Positions 8,187-16,780 of a DNA stretch of 37,044 nt are shown in pieces; position 1 is the stretch's first letter, and the number at the start of each line of letters is the position of its first letter. The translations under genes were made by a program, and so were the position numbers. The DNA is from Enterococcus avium ATCC 14025 (GTDB lineage: Bacteria; Bacillota; Bacilli; Lactobacillales; Enterococcaceae): the NCBI RefSeq assembly GCF_000406965.1, contig NZ_KE136367.1, forward strand, positions 101,922-138,965, written 5' to 3'. The notes below the pieces were generated by a model. That model searched no databases and was not told the origin of the DNA. It saw only the letters and a program-made list of their open reading frames with translations.

Positions 8187-8240
8187 AGACACGGTGGACT
8201 ATCGCAGTCTGCTTCTTAAGCATAACGGAATCTGAAGGAG

Positions 8241-9251
8241 GTGTCCACAATCACAAAACAAAATCGTGAATACCTTTACGATAATATTCGCGGCATCCTG
8301 ATTTTGCTCGTGGTCTTAGGACACGCGTTGGAATATTTTCGTTTAGATAACAAGGTCGGTGAGTTTCTCTACGTCTTCATCTACCTTTTCCATATGCCGG
8401 TTTTTATCTTTATTTCCGGTTATTTCTCAAAAAATCTTAAAAAAGGTCGCTCCACAGCTGTGGAAACCTTCCTTGTCCCTTATCTGCTATTAAATTTAAT
8501 TTTGACTCTGATCATGCTGGCCATCGGCAAGATCGACCAGTTCATGATCTTAAGTCCAGGCTGGACCCTTTGGTATTTATATTGTATGTTTATCTGGCGT
8601 TTATTGCTACCTGACCTCGTAAAAGTACGGAGAATCTTAATTTTAAGTTTTATTATCGGAATTTTCTCCGGTTTTCTGACCGAATTTGGGACCTATATGG
8701 CAATGGCACGAACCTTAGGCTTTCTGCCTTATTTTTTAGCGGGGTATTATACGACTCCCGAACACGTCGCTCGAATCCGCAAGATTCCTTTTCGAAGAGC
8801 AATCAGTTTTGGAATTATTATTTTTGGAATTATTAACGCTTATCTTTGGACCAAGAATAATTTGCCGCCGGAACTTTTATGGCGAGATCGTGCATATGCG
8901 TTCTTTCCCGTTCCTTTACTGCAAAATTTACTGACGATCGTCTTTTTATACGGAATTGGCTTTGCCTTTATTTTCGTCTTTTTGGCCCTCGTTAATAATA
9001 AACCTCATTTTTTCACAGCATGGGGACAACGAACCTTGGCTATCTACCTGCTTCATGTTTATCTAGTGGCGCCATTAGTAGAATTTACACAATTTGAAAA
9101 AAATCCTCTGCTTCATTTAATTCTCTTAGTTGCTGGCAGCGGCTTTATTACTTATTTACTGTCTCACCCTAAAGTTACAGAAATTCTGCGGAAAACACTT
9201 GCACGAATTTTACATTTTATCATGCCAAACAAAAACGGCGACTCGTCATGA
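8241..9251 (+). CDS. Acyltransferase-3 family membrane protein
   Basis: A multi-pass membrane acyltransferase of about 333-336 residues (family of OafA, wall and exopolysaccharide O-acetylases). The N-terminal signature YDNIRGILILLVVLGHALEY holds the conserved His. About ten hydrophobic segments follow, and FHMPVFIFISGYF is the second conserved block. It probably transfers acetyl groups to a surface glycan, but the acceptor is unknown. The start is odd. The only usual codon is GTG at 8241, which overlaps the AGGAGG ribosome site (8236-8241). The in-frame ATC at 8250 sits eight bases after that site and is the better-placed start. The stop codon lies in the loop of the terminator hairpin. Convergent with the alcohol dehydrogenase gene. 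Confidence 0.85.
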   Translation: MSTITKQNREYLYDNIRGILILLVVLGHALEYFRLDNKVGEFLYVFIYLFHMPVFIFISGYFSKNLKKGRSTAVETFLVPYLLLNLILTLIMLAIGKIDQFMILSPGWTLWYLYCMFIWRLLLPDLVKVRRILILSFIIGIFSGFLTEFGTYMAMARTLGFLPYFLAGYYTTPEHVARIRKIPFRRAISFGIIIFGIINAYLWTKNNLPPELLWRDRAYAFFPVPLLQNLLTIVFLYGIGFAFIFVFLALVNNKPHFFTAWGQRTLAIYLLHVYLVAPLVEFTQFEKNPLLHLILLVAGSGFITYLLSHPKVTEILRKTLARILHFIMPNKNGDSS

Positions 9252-9263
9252 GTCGCCGTTTTT
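9231..9263. terminator. Bidirectional terminator shared by the acyltransferase and alcohol dehydrogenase genes
   Basis: A perfect 14-bp stem, AAAAACGGCGACTC (9231-9244) with GAGTCGCCGTTTTT (9250-9263), closes on a 5-base loop. The TGA stop of the acyltransferase gene (9249-9251) lies at the loop edge. A and T runs on the two sides suit both converging genes. Confidence 0.92.
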
Positions 9264-9276
9264 CAGTCTAATGGAA

Positions 9277-10464
9277 TTATTCAAAACTGCTTTCTGTTAA
9301 GCAAGCTGTAAAGATTTCCTTCACCGCTGCTTCGTCCAATGGCACAAACGCATCGGTCTTAATCGTGCTATGAGCTACCGCTTGTTTCGCCATTTCATCG
9401 AATTTCTCCTCATTGATGCCAACTTCTGGCAAGGTCATCGGAATACCGCAGGCCTTGAAGTAATCATATAACTTTTGAATTCCGATACGAGCCGCCAACA
9501 TTGGAACTTTTTCTTCAACGTTCCAGACATTCCATGCAAAGCTGGCAAATTTATCGACTGTTTCATCATTCAGAGCATATTCCATCCAACGCGGTGTTAA
9601 GATTGCTAAACCAACACCATGAGTAATATCATAAAAGGCACTCAATTCATGTTCCATTGGATGACAAGACCATGCGCCGGGTTTGCCGCTGCCAGTTAAG
9701 CCGTTCAAGGCTAAGGTACTTGCCCACATCAGGTTCGCCCGGGCATCGTAATCATCAGGATACTTCAACGCGATCGGACAATTTTTGATCACTGAACGCA
9801 TCAAGCCTTCAGAAACAGAATCTTGGACATCGGTTCCTTCTGTCCGTTTGAAATAATTTTCGATCAAGTGACTCATGATATCAGCCGAGCCTGCCGCTGT
9901 TTGATACTTGTTTACGCTAAAAGTATTCTGTGGATCTAAGAAAGAAACCTTTGGAAGCATTGATTTGCTTCCAGTGCCTAATTTTTGATGAGTGGCAAGA
10001 TTTGAGATTACTGCACCGCTGTTCATTTCACTACCAGTTGCAGCTAATGTCAAAATCGTCACTAATGGTAATGCGCCACCTTGATATTTTCGACGCTGCA
10101 AGACTAAATCCCAAGCATCTCCTTCAAATTTAGTCGCCGCCGCGACGACCTTCGCACAGTCAATCGTTGAACCGCCACCGACTGCTAAAATCACGTCAAC
10201 ATTTTCTTTACGACAAATCTCTGCACCACGACGTACTGTTTCTACTCGTGGGTTTGGTTCAACACCGGCTAATTCAAAGACTTCGTTGCCGTTCGCCTTC
10301 AGCTGCTCCATCACTTTATCGTATAAACCGATCTTTTTGATACTGCCTCCACCATACACAATCAAGACCTTTTTGCCGTATTGATTTAATACTTCCGGCA
10401 ATTCGGCCAAGCGATCTTTACCAAAACGAATATCCGTCGTTACATGAAAATCAAAATTCTCCAT
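9277..10464 (-). CDS. Iron-containing alcohol dehydrogenase (butanol-dehydrogenase-like)
   Basis: A 395-residue group III alcohol dehydrogenase that reduces aldehydes or oxidises alcohols with NAD(P)H. The nucleotide site GGGST lies at about 97-101 in LAVGGGSTIDCAK. The metal ligands are expected in SADIMSHLIENYF (Asp and His) and in HPMEHELSAFYDITHGVG (two His). The whole length resembles the BdhA/YqhD branch. The start has AGGAGG. It follows the YitV-like hydrolase gene by 64 bases on the same strand. Its specific substrate is not readable. The family is often involved in aldehyde detoxification or fermentative redox balance. Confidence 0.9.
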   Translation of the reverse strand: MENFDFHVTTDIRFGKDRLAELPEVLNQYGKKVLIVYGGGSIKKIGLYDKVMEQLKANGNEVFELAGVEPNPRVETVRRGAEICRKENVDVILAVGGGSTIDCAKVVAAATKFEGDAWDLVLQRRKYQGGALPLVTILTLAATGSEMNSGAVISNLATHQKLGTGSKSMLPKVSFLDPQNTFSVNKYQTAAGSADIMSHLIENYFKRTEGTDVQDSVSEGLMRSVIKNCPIALKYPDDYDARANLMWASTLALNGLTGSGKPGAWSCHPMEHELSAFYDITHGVGLAILTPRWMEYALNDETVDKFASFAWNVWNVEEKVPMLAARIGIQKLYDYFKACGIPMTLPEVGINEEKFDEMAKQAVAHSTIKTDAFVPLDEAAVKEIFTACLTESSFE

Positions 10465-10528
10465 TTAACTTTCCTCCTACTGTTCACTTCTATCCAATAA
10501 GCATAAACTAAAGTTTTCCAGAATGGAA

Positions 10529-11281
10529 CTAAGTTCGCTCAGATATACCTAAGTTATCCGCAAAAAATTCCGTAATCTGATCCATCGTGGCAATCTGAAC
10601 AAAGTGCCGTTCCTCCGCGCTGACAAAGGTAATATTGTCTTGCGAATTCGCTTTAATAAAATCAGCGGTATGTTGATAAGGCACCTTTTCATCTTCTGTT
10701 CCATGCCAAAAGAATAAAGGACGCCCCGCAACTTTTTCCGGAGCTAAGGATAAATCATATGCTTCTAACCACGAAGTCAGTTGCCGATAATCCTTCGGTA
10801 AATAGAATCCTAATTCGCCAGCATGCATAGCGATTCGTTCGCGATACTTGATCGGAGCCGGTGAACCCATTACACAAGCAGCTACATTGATTTCCGGATG
10901 TTGAGTTAATAGCATGCAGGTGGTAATCCCGCCCATCGAAATCCCGCCAACGCCAATTTTCCCCATGACCAATCCAAGATTTTCAAAATAATCCACCAAA
11001 AAACCGAACTCGTACAAATTTGTTTGGATACTATCCCAAAAAGTCAGGGAAGGAATCTCCGAAGTTTTCGTCTTACGTTCACCATGATTCGCTGCATCCG
11101 GCAATAGTACACGGAAGTTCTTCGCTGCTAATTTTCGACCTTGAGTCAGCACTAATTCTTTTGCCGTTTGCCAGCCATGATAATAAATAATCAGCGGCAG
11201 CGGTTCATAAATTTTGTCTTCTGCGACGACTTCAAGCAAAGGAATATTACCGACTGTGCGTTTGCGTACAACTACTTTCAT
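10529..11281 (-). CDS. Alpha/beta hydrolase, YitV-like esterase
   Basis: A 250-residue serine hydrolase resembling Bacillus YitV (prolyl-oligopeptidase-like fold). YYHGWQTAKE (34-43) forms the oxyanion region, GISMGG carries the nucleophile Ser115, Asp197 lies in FWHGTEDEKVPY and His226 in EERHFVQ, giving a complete triad. Family members hydrolyse small esters, but the cellular role is not known. I start at codon 25 of the open frame, where AGGAGGAATAAG precedes the ATG. The earlier Met lies in the deoD terminator region. It lies directly after the deoD terminator and may receive read-through from the nucleoside genes. Confidence 0.85.
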   Translation of the reverse strand: MKVVVRKRTVGNIPLLEVVAEDKIYEPLPLIIYYHGWQTAKELVLTQGRKLAAKNFRVLLPDAANHGERKTKTSEIPSLTFWDSIQTNLYEFGFLVDYFENLGLVMGKIGVGGISMGGITTCMLLTQHPEINVAACVMGSPAPIKYRERIAMHAGELGFYLPKDYRQLTSWLEAYDLSLAPEKVAGRPLFFWHGTEDEKVPYQHTADFIKANSQDNITFVSAEERHFVQIATMDQITEFFADNLGISERT

Positions 11282-11336
11282 CTTATTCCTCCTACTAAGC
11301 ATTTCTTCTATTATACCTAGTATTCTTAAAATACAC

Positions 11337-11368
11337 GAAAAACCGCCCTTCACGAATGAAGAGCGATT
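11337..11368 (-). terminator. Terminator after deoD
   Basis: On the minus strand AATCGCTCTTCA and TGAAGGGCGGTT form a 12-bp stem with two G-T wobbles around a TTCG tetraloop (11341-11368). T residues follow. It ends the deoB-punA-deoD run. Confidence 0.82.
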
Positions 11369-11374
11369 AAGATC

Positions 11375-12082
11375 TTATTTTGCAATCAACGTTTCCAACC
11401 CTACATACATCATATCTTTAAAGGTATTTTGACGTTCTTCTGAAGTGGTTTCTTCACCTGTCACCATGTGATCGCTAACCGTCATAATGCCCAAGGTTTG
11501 AACATGGAATTTCGCGCCTAAGTAATACAAGATTGCAGCTTCCATCTCAACACCTAAGACACCATATTCCGCTAATTTGAAGGTTGGTGCTAAATCATCT
11601 TTGTAGAAGGTATCTTCTGACAATACATTCCCAACATGAGTAGTAAAGCCTTTTTCCATCGCCACTTTATAAGATTTCATCATCAGATCAAAATCAGCAA
11701 TCGGTGCAAAGTGGAAATCTGGAAAATGTTTTTTCACCATTGAAGAACTTGTCACCGCTCCTTGAGCAATGATCAAATCACGCACGTGAACATCTTTAGA
11801 CAACGCACCGCAGGTTCCCACACGAATCAATTTTTTCACGCCATAAGATTGGATCAGTTCTTGTGCGTAAATACCAGCAGAAGGCATGCCCATCCCAGTA
11901 CCTTGTACAGACACACGTTCACCCTTATAAGTTCCTGTGTAGCCTAACATGCCTCGTACATTGTTATAGCATTTCGCATCTTCTAAAAAATTTTCCGCGA
12001 TAAATTTCGCACGTAACGGATCTCCCGGCAGTAAAATTTTATCTGCGATCTCCCCTTGTTTCGCTTCAATATGAACGCTCAT
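11375..12082 (-). CDS. deoD: Purine nucleoside phosphorylase, DeoD type
   Basis: A 235-residue hexameric-type phosphorylase that cleaves purine (deoxy)nucleosides, including adenosine, to base plus (deoxy)ribose 1-phosphate. Family marks are the phosphate-binding [14 protein letters not shown] (about 19-32), QGTGMGMPS (59-67), RVGTCGA (86-92), VEMEAA (about 178-183) and the catalytic Asp in TVSDH (about 202-206). The length equals that of typical DeoD. It is the last gene of deoB-punA-deoD, 36 bases after punA, and ends in a terminator. Together with punA it covers adenosine- as well as guanosine/inosine-type substrates. Confidence 0.96.
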   Translation of the reverse strand: MSVHIEAKQGEIADKILLPGDPLRAKFIAENFLEDAKCYNNVRGMLGYTGTYKGERVSVQGTGMGMPSAGIYAQELIQSYGVKKLIRVGTCGALSKDVHVRDLIIAQGAVTSSSMVKKHFPDFHFAPIADFDLMMKSYKVAMEKGFTTHVGNVLSEDTFYKDDLAPTFKLAEYGVLGVEMEAAILYYLGAKFHVQTLGIMTVSDHMVTGEETTSEERQNTFKDMMYVGLETLIAK

Positions 12083-12118
12083 TGTATTCCTCCCAATAAT
12101 ATACTTACTTCTATACGA

Positions 12119-12937
12119 TTATAACACCACTAAGATTTCTTTGATTAATTTCTTGAAGTCTTCTTTGACACGTTCCGTCGTTTCCACAACTTCAGCGTGG
12201 TTTAAATTCGCCTGCATACCCGCCGCTAAGTTGGTAATACAAGAAATTCCTAGAACCTTCAGTCCACTGTGAGACGCCACGATGACTTCCGGTACGGTTG
12301 ACATTCCAACAGCATCCGCGCCCATTGTACGAGCCATCCGAATTTCCGCTGGCGTTTCATAAGTTGGTCCAGTGAAGCCTATGTAGACTCCTTCTTGCAA
12401 ATCGATAGCCAATTTATTTGCGACTTCACGCGCTTTTTCTTGGTATTCTTTCGTATAAGCTGCACTCATATCTGGGAAGCGTGGACCCATGTTTTCATCA
12501 TTTGGTCCGATTAACGGATTAGTGCCCATGAAATTGATATGGTCGGTGATCAGCATTAAATTCCCTGGTTGGAAGCCTTCGTTCACGCCGCCTGCAGCAT
12601 TTGTCACAACCACTGAATGAATGCCTAATGCTGCCATGACACGAACAGGATACGTCACTGTATCCATTGGGTTTCCTTCATAGTAATGGAAGCGACCTTG
12701 CATCGCTAATACATTTTTTCCTGACAATTTTCCATAGACTAATTGTCCCGCGTGACCAACCACTGTTGAAACAGGGAAATGTGGAATTTCGTTGTACGGG
12801 ATCACTACAGGGTTTTCAATTTCTTCTGCTAATTCACCTAGTCCTGAACCTAGGATCAATCCAAATGCAACATCTGCTACTCCTTTTTCTTGAATATAGC
12901 TTGCTGTTTGCTGAATTTTATCTTGTAAGTCTGTCAT
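12119..12937 (-). CDS. punA: Purine nucleoside phosphorylase I, inosine/guanosine type
   Basis: A 272-residue trimeric-type purine nucleoside phosphorylase (PunA/PupG family) that splits inosine, guanosine and their deoxy forms with phosphate. Conserved parts are LILGSGLGELAEEI (about 27-40), the phosphate-binding VVGHAGQLVYG, VVTNAAGGVN (about 110-119), GPTYETPAEIRM with the family Glu, and GMSTVPEVIVA followed by CITNLAAG holding the base-binding Asn. It is unrelated in sequence to DeoD next door. It sits between deoB (26 bases upstream) and deoD in one run. Confidence 0.95.
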   Translation of the reverse strand: MTDLQDKIQQTASYIQEKGVADVAFGLILGSGLGELAEEIENPVVIPYNEIPHFPVSTVVGHAGQLVYGKLSGKNVLAMQGRFHYYEGNPMDTVTYPVRVMAALGIHSVVVTNAAGGVNEGFQPGNLMLITDHINFMGTNPLIGPNDENMGPRFPDMSAAYTKEYQEKAREVANKLAIDLQEGVYIGFTGPTYETPAEIRMARTMGADAVGMSTVPEVIVASHSGLKVLGISCITNLAAGMQANLNHAEVVETTERVKEDFKKLIKEILVVL

Positions 12938-12963
12938 AAACGTCTCCTTATATAGAATATTTT

Positions 12964-14136
12964 TTATTTCAATAATTTTAAGAAGCTTTCGCCATTTTCT
13001 GTCGCTGGCACGTCAAAGTTTTCAGCAATCGTTGCAGCGATATCTGAATAGTAGCCTTGCGGTAATTTCCCTTGTGCCGCCATTTTCTTGCTGTAAACCA
13101 ATAAGGGTACATATTCACGAGTATGGTCTGTACCAGTAAATGTTGGATCGTTTCCGTGGTCAGCAGTGATCATTAATAGATCGTCGTCTTGCATCGCATC
13201 TAAAATTTCTGGAATTCGTAAATCAAATTCTTCAATCGCATGAGCATAGCCGACAACATCCCGACGATGACCAAACAAAGCATCAAAATCAACGAGATTC
13301 GTAAAACTCAAGCCAGTAAAATCATTTTTCATTACCTCTAACAACTTGTCAACGCCATCCATGTTGCTCTTTGTACGAACAGCATCCGTAATTCCTTGGC
13401 CATTAAAGATATCGTTGATTTTACCAACCGCAATCACATCTTTACCATTGTCTTTTAATGAATCTAAAACAGTTTTACCAAATGGATCAAGGGCATAGTC
13501 GTGACGGTTGCTAGTACGTGTGAAGTTACCTGGTTCACCAACATACGGACGTGCGATAATCCGACCAATCATGTAAGGATCGTCCTTCGTAATATCACGA
13601 ACATATTGACAAATTTTGTACAATTCTTCTAACGGAATGATTTCTTCGTGTGCTGCAATCTGTAATACAGGGTCAGCAGACGTGTAGATAATCAAATCGC
13701 CAGTCTTCATTTGTTCTTCGCCAAAGTCCTTGATAACTTCAGTTCCGCTATAAGGCTTGTTGGCACCCATGATAATTCCGCGACCAGAAAACTCAGAGAT
13801 TTGATCAAGCAATTCTTGTGGGAATCCTTCTGGAAAAACGCGGAAAGGTGTTTGGATATTCAATCCAGCAATTTCCCAATGACCTGTCATTGTGTCCTTA
13901 CCAACAGAGATTTCTTCCAATTTTGTCGCATAGCCATCATGCTCCGCAACATCCTTCACACCTTTCAGTGGACGAATCGTTCCAAGACCAAGCTGTTCCA
14001 AATGCGGAATGTTCAATCCAGCTTCTTCTGCAATATGACCTAAAGTATCTGAACCGACATCTCCAAATTTTTCAGCATCCGGTGCTTCTCCAATACCAAC
14101 TGAATCCATTACGACTAAGTGAATGCGCTTAAACAT
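12964..14136 (-). CDS. deoB: Phosphopentomutase
   Basis: A 390-residue cytoplasmic, manganese-dependent enzyme that converts (deoxy)ribose 1-phosphate to the 5-phosphate. It thus links the phosphorylases to DeoC and the pentose phosphate pathway. Alkaline-phosphatase-superfamily metal ligands are visible in [14 protein letters not shown] (N-terminus) and [20 protein letters not shown] (about 320-340), and the phosphorylated Thr is expected in KDTMTGHWE (about 80-88). Length and motifs are standard. AGAGGG precedes the ATG. A repeat-filled gap separates it from nupC, so deoB-punA-deoD may be a separate unit. Confidence 0.96.
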   Translation of the reverse strand: MFKRIHLVVMDSVGIGEAPDAEKFGDVGSDTLGHIAEEAGLNIPHLEQLGLGTIRPLKGVKDVAEHDGYATKLEEISVGKDTMTGHWEIAGLNIQTPFRVFPEGFPQELLDQISEFSGRGIIMGANKPYSGTEVIKDFGEEQMKTGDLIIYTSADPVLQIAAHEEIIPLEELYKICQYVRDITKDDPYMIGRIIARPYVGEPGNFTRTSNRHDYALDPFGKTVLDSLKDNGKDVIAVGKINDIFNGQGITDAVRTKSNMDGVDKLLEVMKNDFTGLSFTNLVDFDALFGHRRDVVGYAHAIEEFDLRIPEILDAMQDDDLLMITADHGNDPTFTGTDHTREYVPLLVYSKKMAAQGKLPQGYYSDIAATIAENFDVPATENGESFLKLLK

Positions 14137-14330
14137 TTCTATTCCCTCTTTCTATTTATTTATATCAAAATAAGTAAGACGAATCCCACTTATATATTTA
14201 ACAAAACCTTTGTGCTGTTAAACTAATTGCCACAGCTCCAGTATATTGGGTTCTTAGTGTTCCGTAAAATAAAAGCTACGCCTTGCTAAATTATGAAACA
14301 CCCAGCTAATTCGATTTAAAGGATTAACTT
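14137..14330 (-). promoter_or_regulatory. Leader of deoB with a weak promoter and a dyad
   Basis: A dyad, TTTAACA (14197-14203) with TGTTAAA (14216-14222), overlaps a possible minus-strand promoter: -35 TTAACA (14216-14221), 19-bp spacer, -10 TATATA (14191-14196). The long spacer and weak hexamers make this a suggestion only. The dyad could be an operator. Confidence 0.35.
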
Positions 14331-14332
14331 TT

Positions 14333-14452
14333 TTGCCAGTCCGACTTTGAGCAACTGCGAAAGTTGGACTGGCAACTAGCTCAGTTTAGCGGAATTCATT
14401 TTTCGAAAACCATGAAAAATGATTCTATCTTCGTACGCATACGATTCCACTA
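14333..14452 (-). repeat. Dispersed intergenic repeat, fullest copy
   Basis: Two hairpins in series. The first is a 16-bp stem at 14333-14348 and 14360-14375 (GCCAGTCCGACTTT with AAAGTTGGACTGGC), with TTGCCAG and CTGGCAA at its ends. Next come CTAGCTCAGTTTAGCGG and the second hairpin, CATTTTTC (14397-14404) with GAAAAATG (14414-14421), then CGCATACGATTCC (14436-14448). All parts recur in other copies. Confidence 0.75.
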
Positions 14453-14494
14453 CTATAATACGTTTGGACAATTGATTCGCAGCTAATTCGCATT

Positions 14495-14566
14495 ATGGTA
14501 TTAACTTTTTCAAAAAGCGAAAAAGTTAGTTTGATCCTCATCACGCATACCATCCAACTAAACCTC
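14495..14566 (-). repeat. Dispersed intergenic repeat, diverged copy
   Basis: The hairpin has changed to AACTTTTTC (14503-14511) with GAAAAAGTT (14519-14527). Both arms changed together, so pairing is kept. The flank CGCATAC (14543-14549) and AACTAAAC remain. This looks like compensatory change within the stem. Confidence 0.6.
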
Positions 14567-14595
14567 GCGTATTTATGCCTGCTTTTAAGATTTTA

Positions 14596-14644
14596 TTTTT
14601 GCCAGTCCGACCTTGAGCAACTGCGAAAGTTGGACTGGCAAAAA
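14596..14644. repeat. Second GCCAGTCC hairpin, near-identical to that at 14333
   Basis: GCCAGTCCGACCTT (14601-14614) pairs with AAAGTTGGACTGGC (14626-14639). The loop GAGCAACTGCG is identical to that in the copy at 14333. T residues precede and A residues follow the stem on both strands, which lengthens the stem but is the wrong order for a terminator U run. The 560-base gap 14137-14696 holds this repeat, two others and no gene. Confidence 0.65.
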
Positions 14645-14696
14645 GGGCGCGACTAAGAACATTGTCCCATAGCCCCACCCTTTGAAAACGAAAGAA

Positions 14697-15650
14697 TTAT
14701 TTTGATTTGATGTAATTGACACCGTCTGCTTTTGGTGCTGCTGCTTTTCCTAAGAAAATGACCAATACCACAATGGTTAAGACGTATGGTGCCGATTGTA
14801 GATACACATCTGGAATTTGTGAAATGATCGGTAAGTTTGATCCTGCGATACTCAAGTTTTGCGCGAATCCGAAGAAGATCGCAGCTCCCATCGCACCTAA
14901 TGGATTCCATTTACCAAAGATCATCGCTGCTAGTGAAATGAACCCTTGACCTGCGATGGTTGTTTGTGCAAAGCGTCCAGCGATGGATTGTGCAAAGACT
15001 GCCCCGCCCATTCCGCCAAGGAAACCAGAAATCAACACACCTGAGTAACGTAATGCGTAAACATTGATTCCTAAAGTATCAGCTGCCTGCGGATTTTCAC
15101 CGACAGAACGTAAACGCAAACCAAAACGCGTTTTAAAGATCACAAACCAAGAAAGTACCGCAATCAAAATTGCAAAGTATGCTGGCAAACTTGTATTTTT
15201 AAAGAACAGATCACCAAGTACAGGAATCTTACTTAATCCTGGAAAATCAAAATAACCAAATTGCTGTTGGATCGTGTCTGTTTGACCTTTTCCATAAATC
15301 ACTTTGATCAAGAAAATCGCTAATGGCGGTGCTAATAAGTTCATTACTGTACCACTGATGATGTGGTCTGCACGGAAGCTAACTGTCGCAACAGCATGCA
15401 GTAAGGAGAATGCCATCCCCGCTAAACCACCGACTAAAACACCCAACCAAGGAGTCATTGCACCAAACTGATCGGCAAAAGCTAAGTTAAAGACCACTGA
15501 ACTAAACGCCCCTGCAACCATGATTCCCTCCAAACCAACGTTAACGATCCCGCTGCGTTCAGAAAAGACGCCACCTAAAGCCGTTAAAATCAACGGTGCT
15601 GAATATACAAGTGTCTGAGCAATAATTGAAGCTACTAAATCCATATTCAT
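14697..15650 (-). CDS. nupC: Nucleoside ABC transporter, permease (NupQ/NupC type)
   Basis: A 317-residue membrane permease of the BPD-transp-2 type (YufQ/NupQ of Bacillus, NupC of Lactococcus). About eight hydrophobic segments include GLEGIMVAGAFSS and the cytoplasmic contact loop near FGLRLRSVGENPQAADTLGI. It pairs with NupB to form the channel for nucleosides delivered by the lipoprotein. The ATG shares one base with the TGA of nupB, so the two are translationally coupled. Last gene of the pdp-to-nupC run. Confidence 0.92.
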   Translation of the reverse strand: MNMDLVASIIAQTLVYSAPLILTALGGVFSERSGIVNVGLEGIMVAGAFSSVVFNLAFADQFGAMTPWLGVLVGGLAGMAFSLLHAVATVSFRADHIISGTVMNLLAPPLAIFLIKVIYGKGQTDTIQQQFGYFDFPGLSKIPVLGDLFFKNTSLPAYFAILIAVLSWFVIFKTRFGLRLRSVGENPQAADTLGINVYALRYSGVLISGFLGGMGGAVFAQSIAGRFAQTTIAGQGFISLAAMIFGKWNPLGAMGAAIFFGFAQNLSIAGSNLPIISQIPDVYLQSAPYVLTIVVLVIFLGKAAAPKADGVNYIKSK

Positions 15651-16780
15651 CAGACTTTGCCCCCTTTTTCAGATTCTTCGTTCGGAGCACTTTCTATTTC
15701 TTGGACAGTAGCAACTTCTTTTTTACCGCCCATGACTTTTGCTAGACCAACACGTACGATGTAGTTGATGGCTACGAAGAAGATGATCAACGGAATTACA
15801 CTATTGGCTAATTCACTTGGAATACCTGAAAACTGCATCCCTTGTCCGCCGAGCTTCAAGATACTGAACAGCAGTGCGGAGAGTAAAATTCCCACTGAGC
15901 TTCCGTTTCCTAACAGTGAAACCGCCATTCCGTCAAACCCTATGCTGACTGATGTTCCTTGAACAAAGTAATTCATAAATGTTCCTAGTCCATAAACGAC
16001 ACCACCAAGACCAGCTAAGGTACCTGAAATGATCATGGAGATCACGATCGTGCGTTTACTACTCATCCCTGCATATTCAGAGGCAAAAGGATTCAAACCA
16101 ACGGAACGAATTTCAAACCCTAGCGTTGTTCGTTTCATTAAGAACCACACAAGCACTAAGAAGACTAACGCTAAAATAATACCCATGTTGACCCGCGAAC
16201 CGCCAAATAAGTTTGTTAACCAAGGTTCGCGTAATGACGCATTCAAGCCGACACCTTTAGTTACACCCTTGTTTGAAATGATATCTGGTGACATTACATG
16301 ATTAACGATATGATTCGCTACATACAAAATCACATAGTTCATCATAATGGTTACGATAACTTCACTGGTTCCAAAGAATGCACGCAATAATCCAGGAATC
16401 GCTGCAGCCGCAGCTCCGGCTAAAGCACCAGCGATGATCGCTAATGGCAAAACAACGAATTTCGGTGAATCCGGCATGCTTAATGCGACCCAGATACTTG
16501 CGACCCAGCCGCAGAGCGCTTGCCCAGACAGCCCGACGTTAAAGAATCCAGCTGAATTGGCTACTGAGAACCCCAGCGCAGTAAAGATTAACGGTCCCGC
16601 ACCAACCAAAATTTCTCCGATAGACATTTTGCTTTGGAATGCGGAGCTAAACATTGCGTTATAACCTTCGATTGGGTTAAACCCAAATACTAACATCAAA
16701 ACAGCACCAAGAACAAATCCTAAAATAACTGAAATAATCGGTACTAAAATATTTCTAATTCTTTCTGAGCGATCATTCAT
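15650..16780 (-). CDS. nupB: Nucleoside ABC transporter, permease (NupP/NupB type)
   Basis: A 376-residue membrane permease of the same transporter. It has a first membrane segment after NDRSERIRN, the loop GLSGQALCGWVAS, the coupling loop LGFEIRSVGLNPFASEYAGM and a C-terminal charged tail (EIESAPNEESEKGG). I take the ATG four codons into the frame, with GGTGAG just upstream. A GTG at 16789 is the alternative. It overlaps the 3' end of nupA by eight bases, which points to coupled synthesis. Confidence 0.92.
   Translation of the reverse strand: MNDRSERIRNILVPIISVILGFVLGAVLMLVFGFNPIEGYNAMFSSAFQSKMSIGEILVGAGPLIFTALGFSVANSAGFFNVGLSGQALCGWVASIWVALSMPDSPKFVVLPLAIIAGALAGAAAAAIPGLLRAFFGTSEVIVTIMMNYVILYVANHIVNHVMSPDIISNKGVTKGVGLNASLREPWLTNLFGGSRVNMGIILALVFLVLVWFLMKRTTLGFEIRSVGLNPFASEYAGMSSKRTIVISMIISGTLAGLGGVVYGLGTFMNYFVQGTSVSIGFDGMAVSLLGNGSSVGILLSALLFSILKLGGQGMQFSGIPSELANSVIPLIIFFVAINYIVRVGLAKVMGGKKEVATVQEIESAPNEESEKGGKV

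Noticed and set aside
14596-14644. Plain rho-independent terminator of nupC
   Set aside because: The stem is preceded by T and followed by A residues on both strands, so no U run follows the hairpin in either transcript.
16029-16664. Plus-strand open frames inside the permease genes
   Set aside because: They are reverse-frame shadows of conserved membrane proteins and have low-complexity composition.
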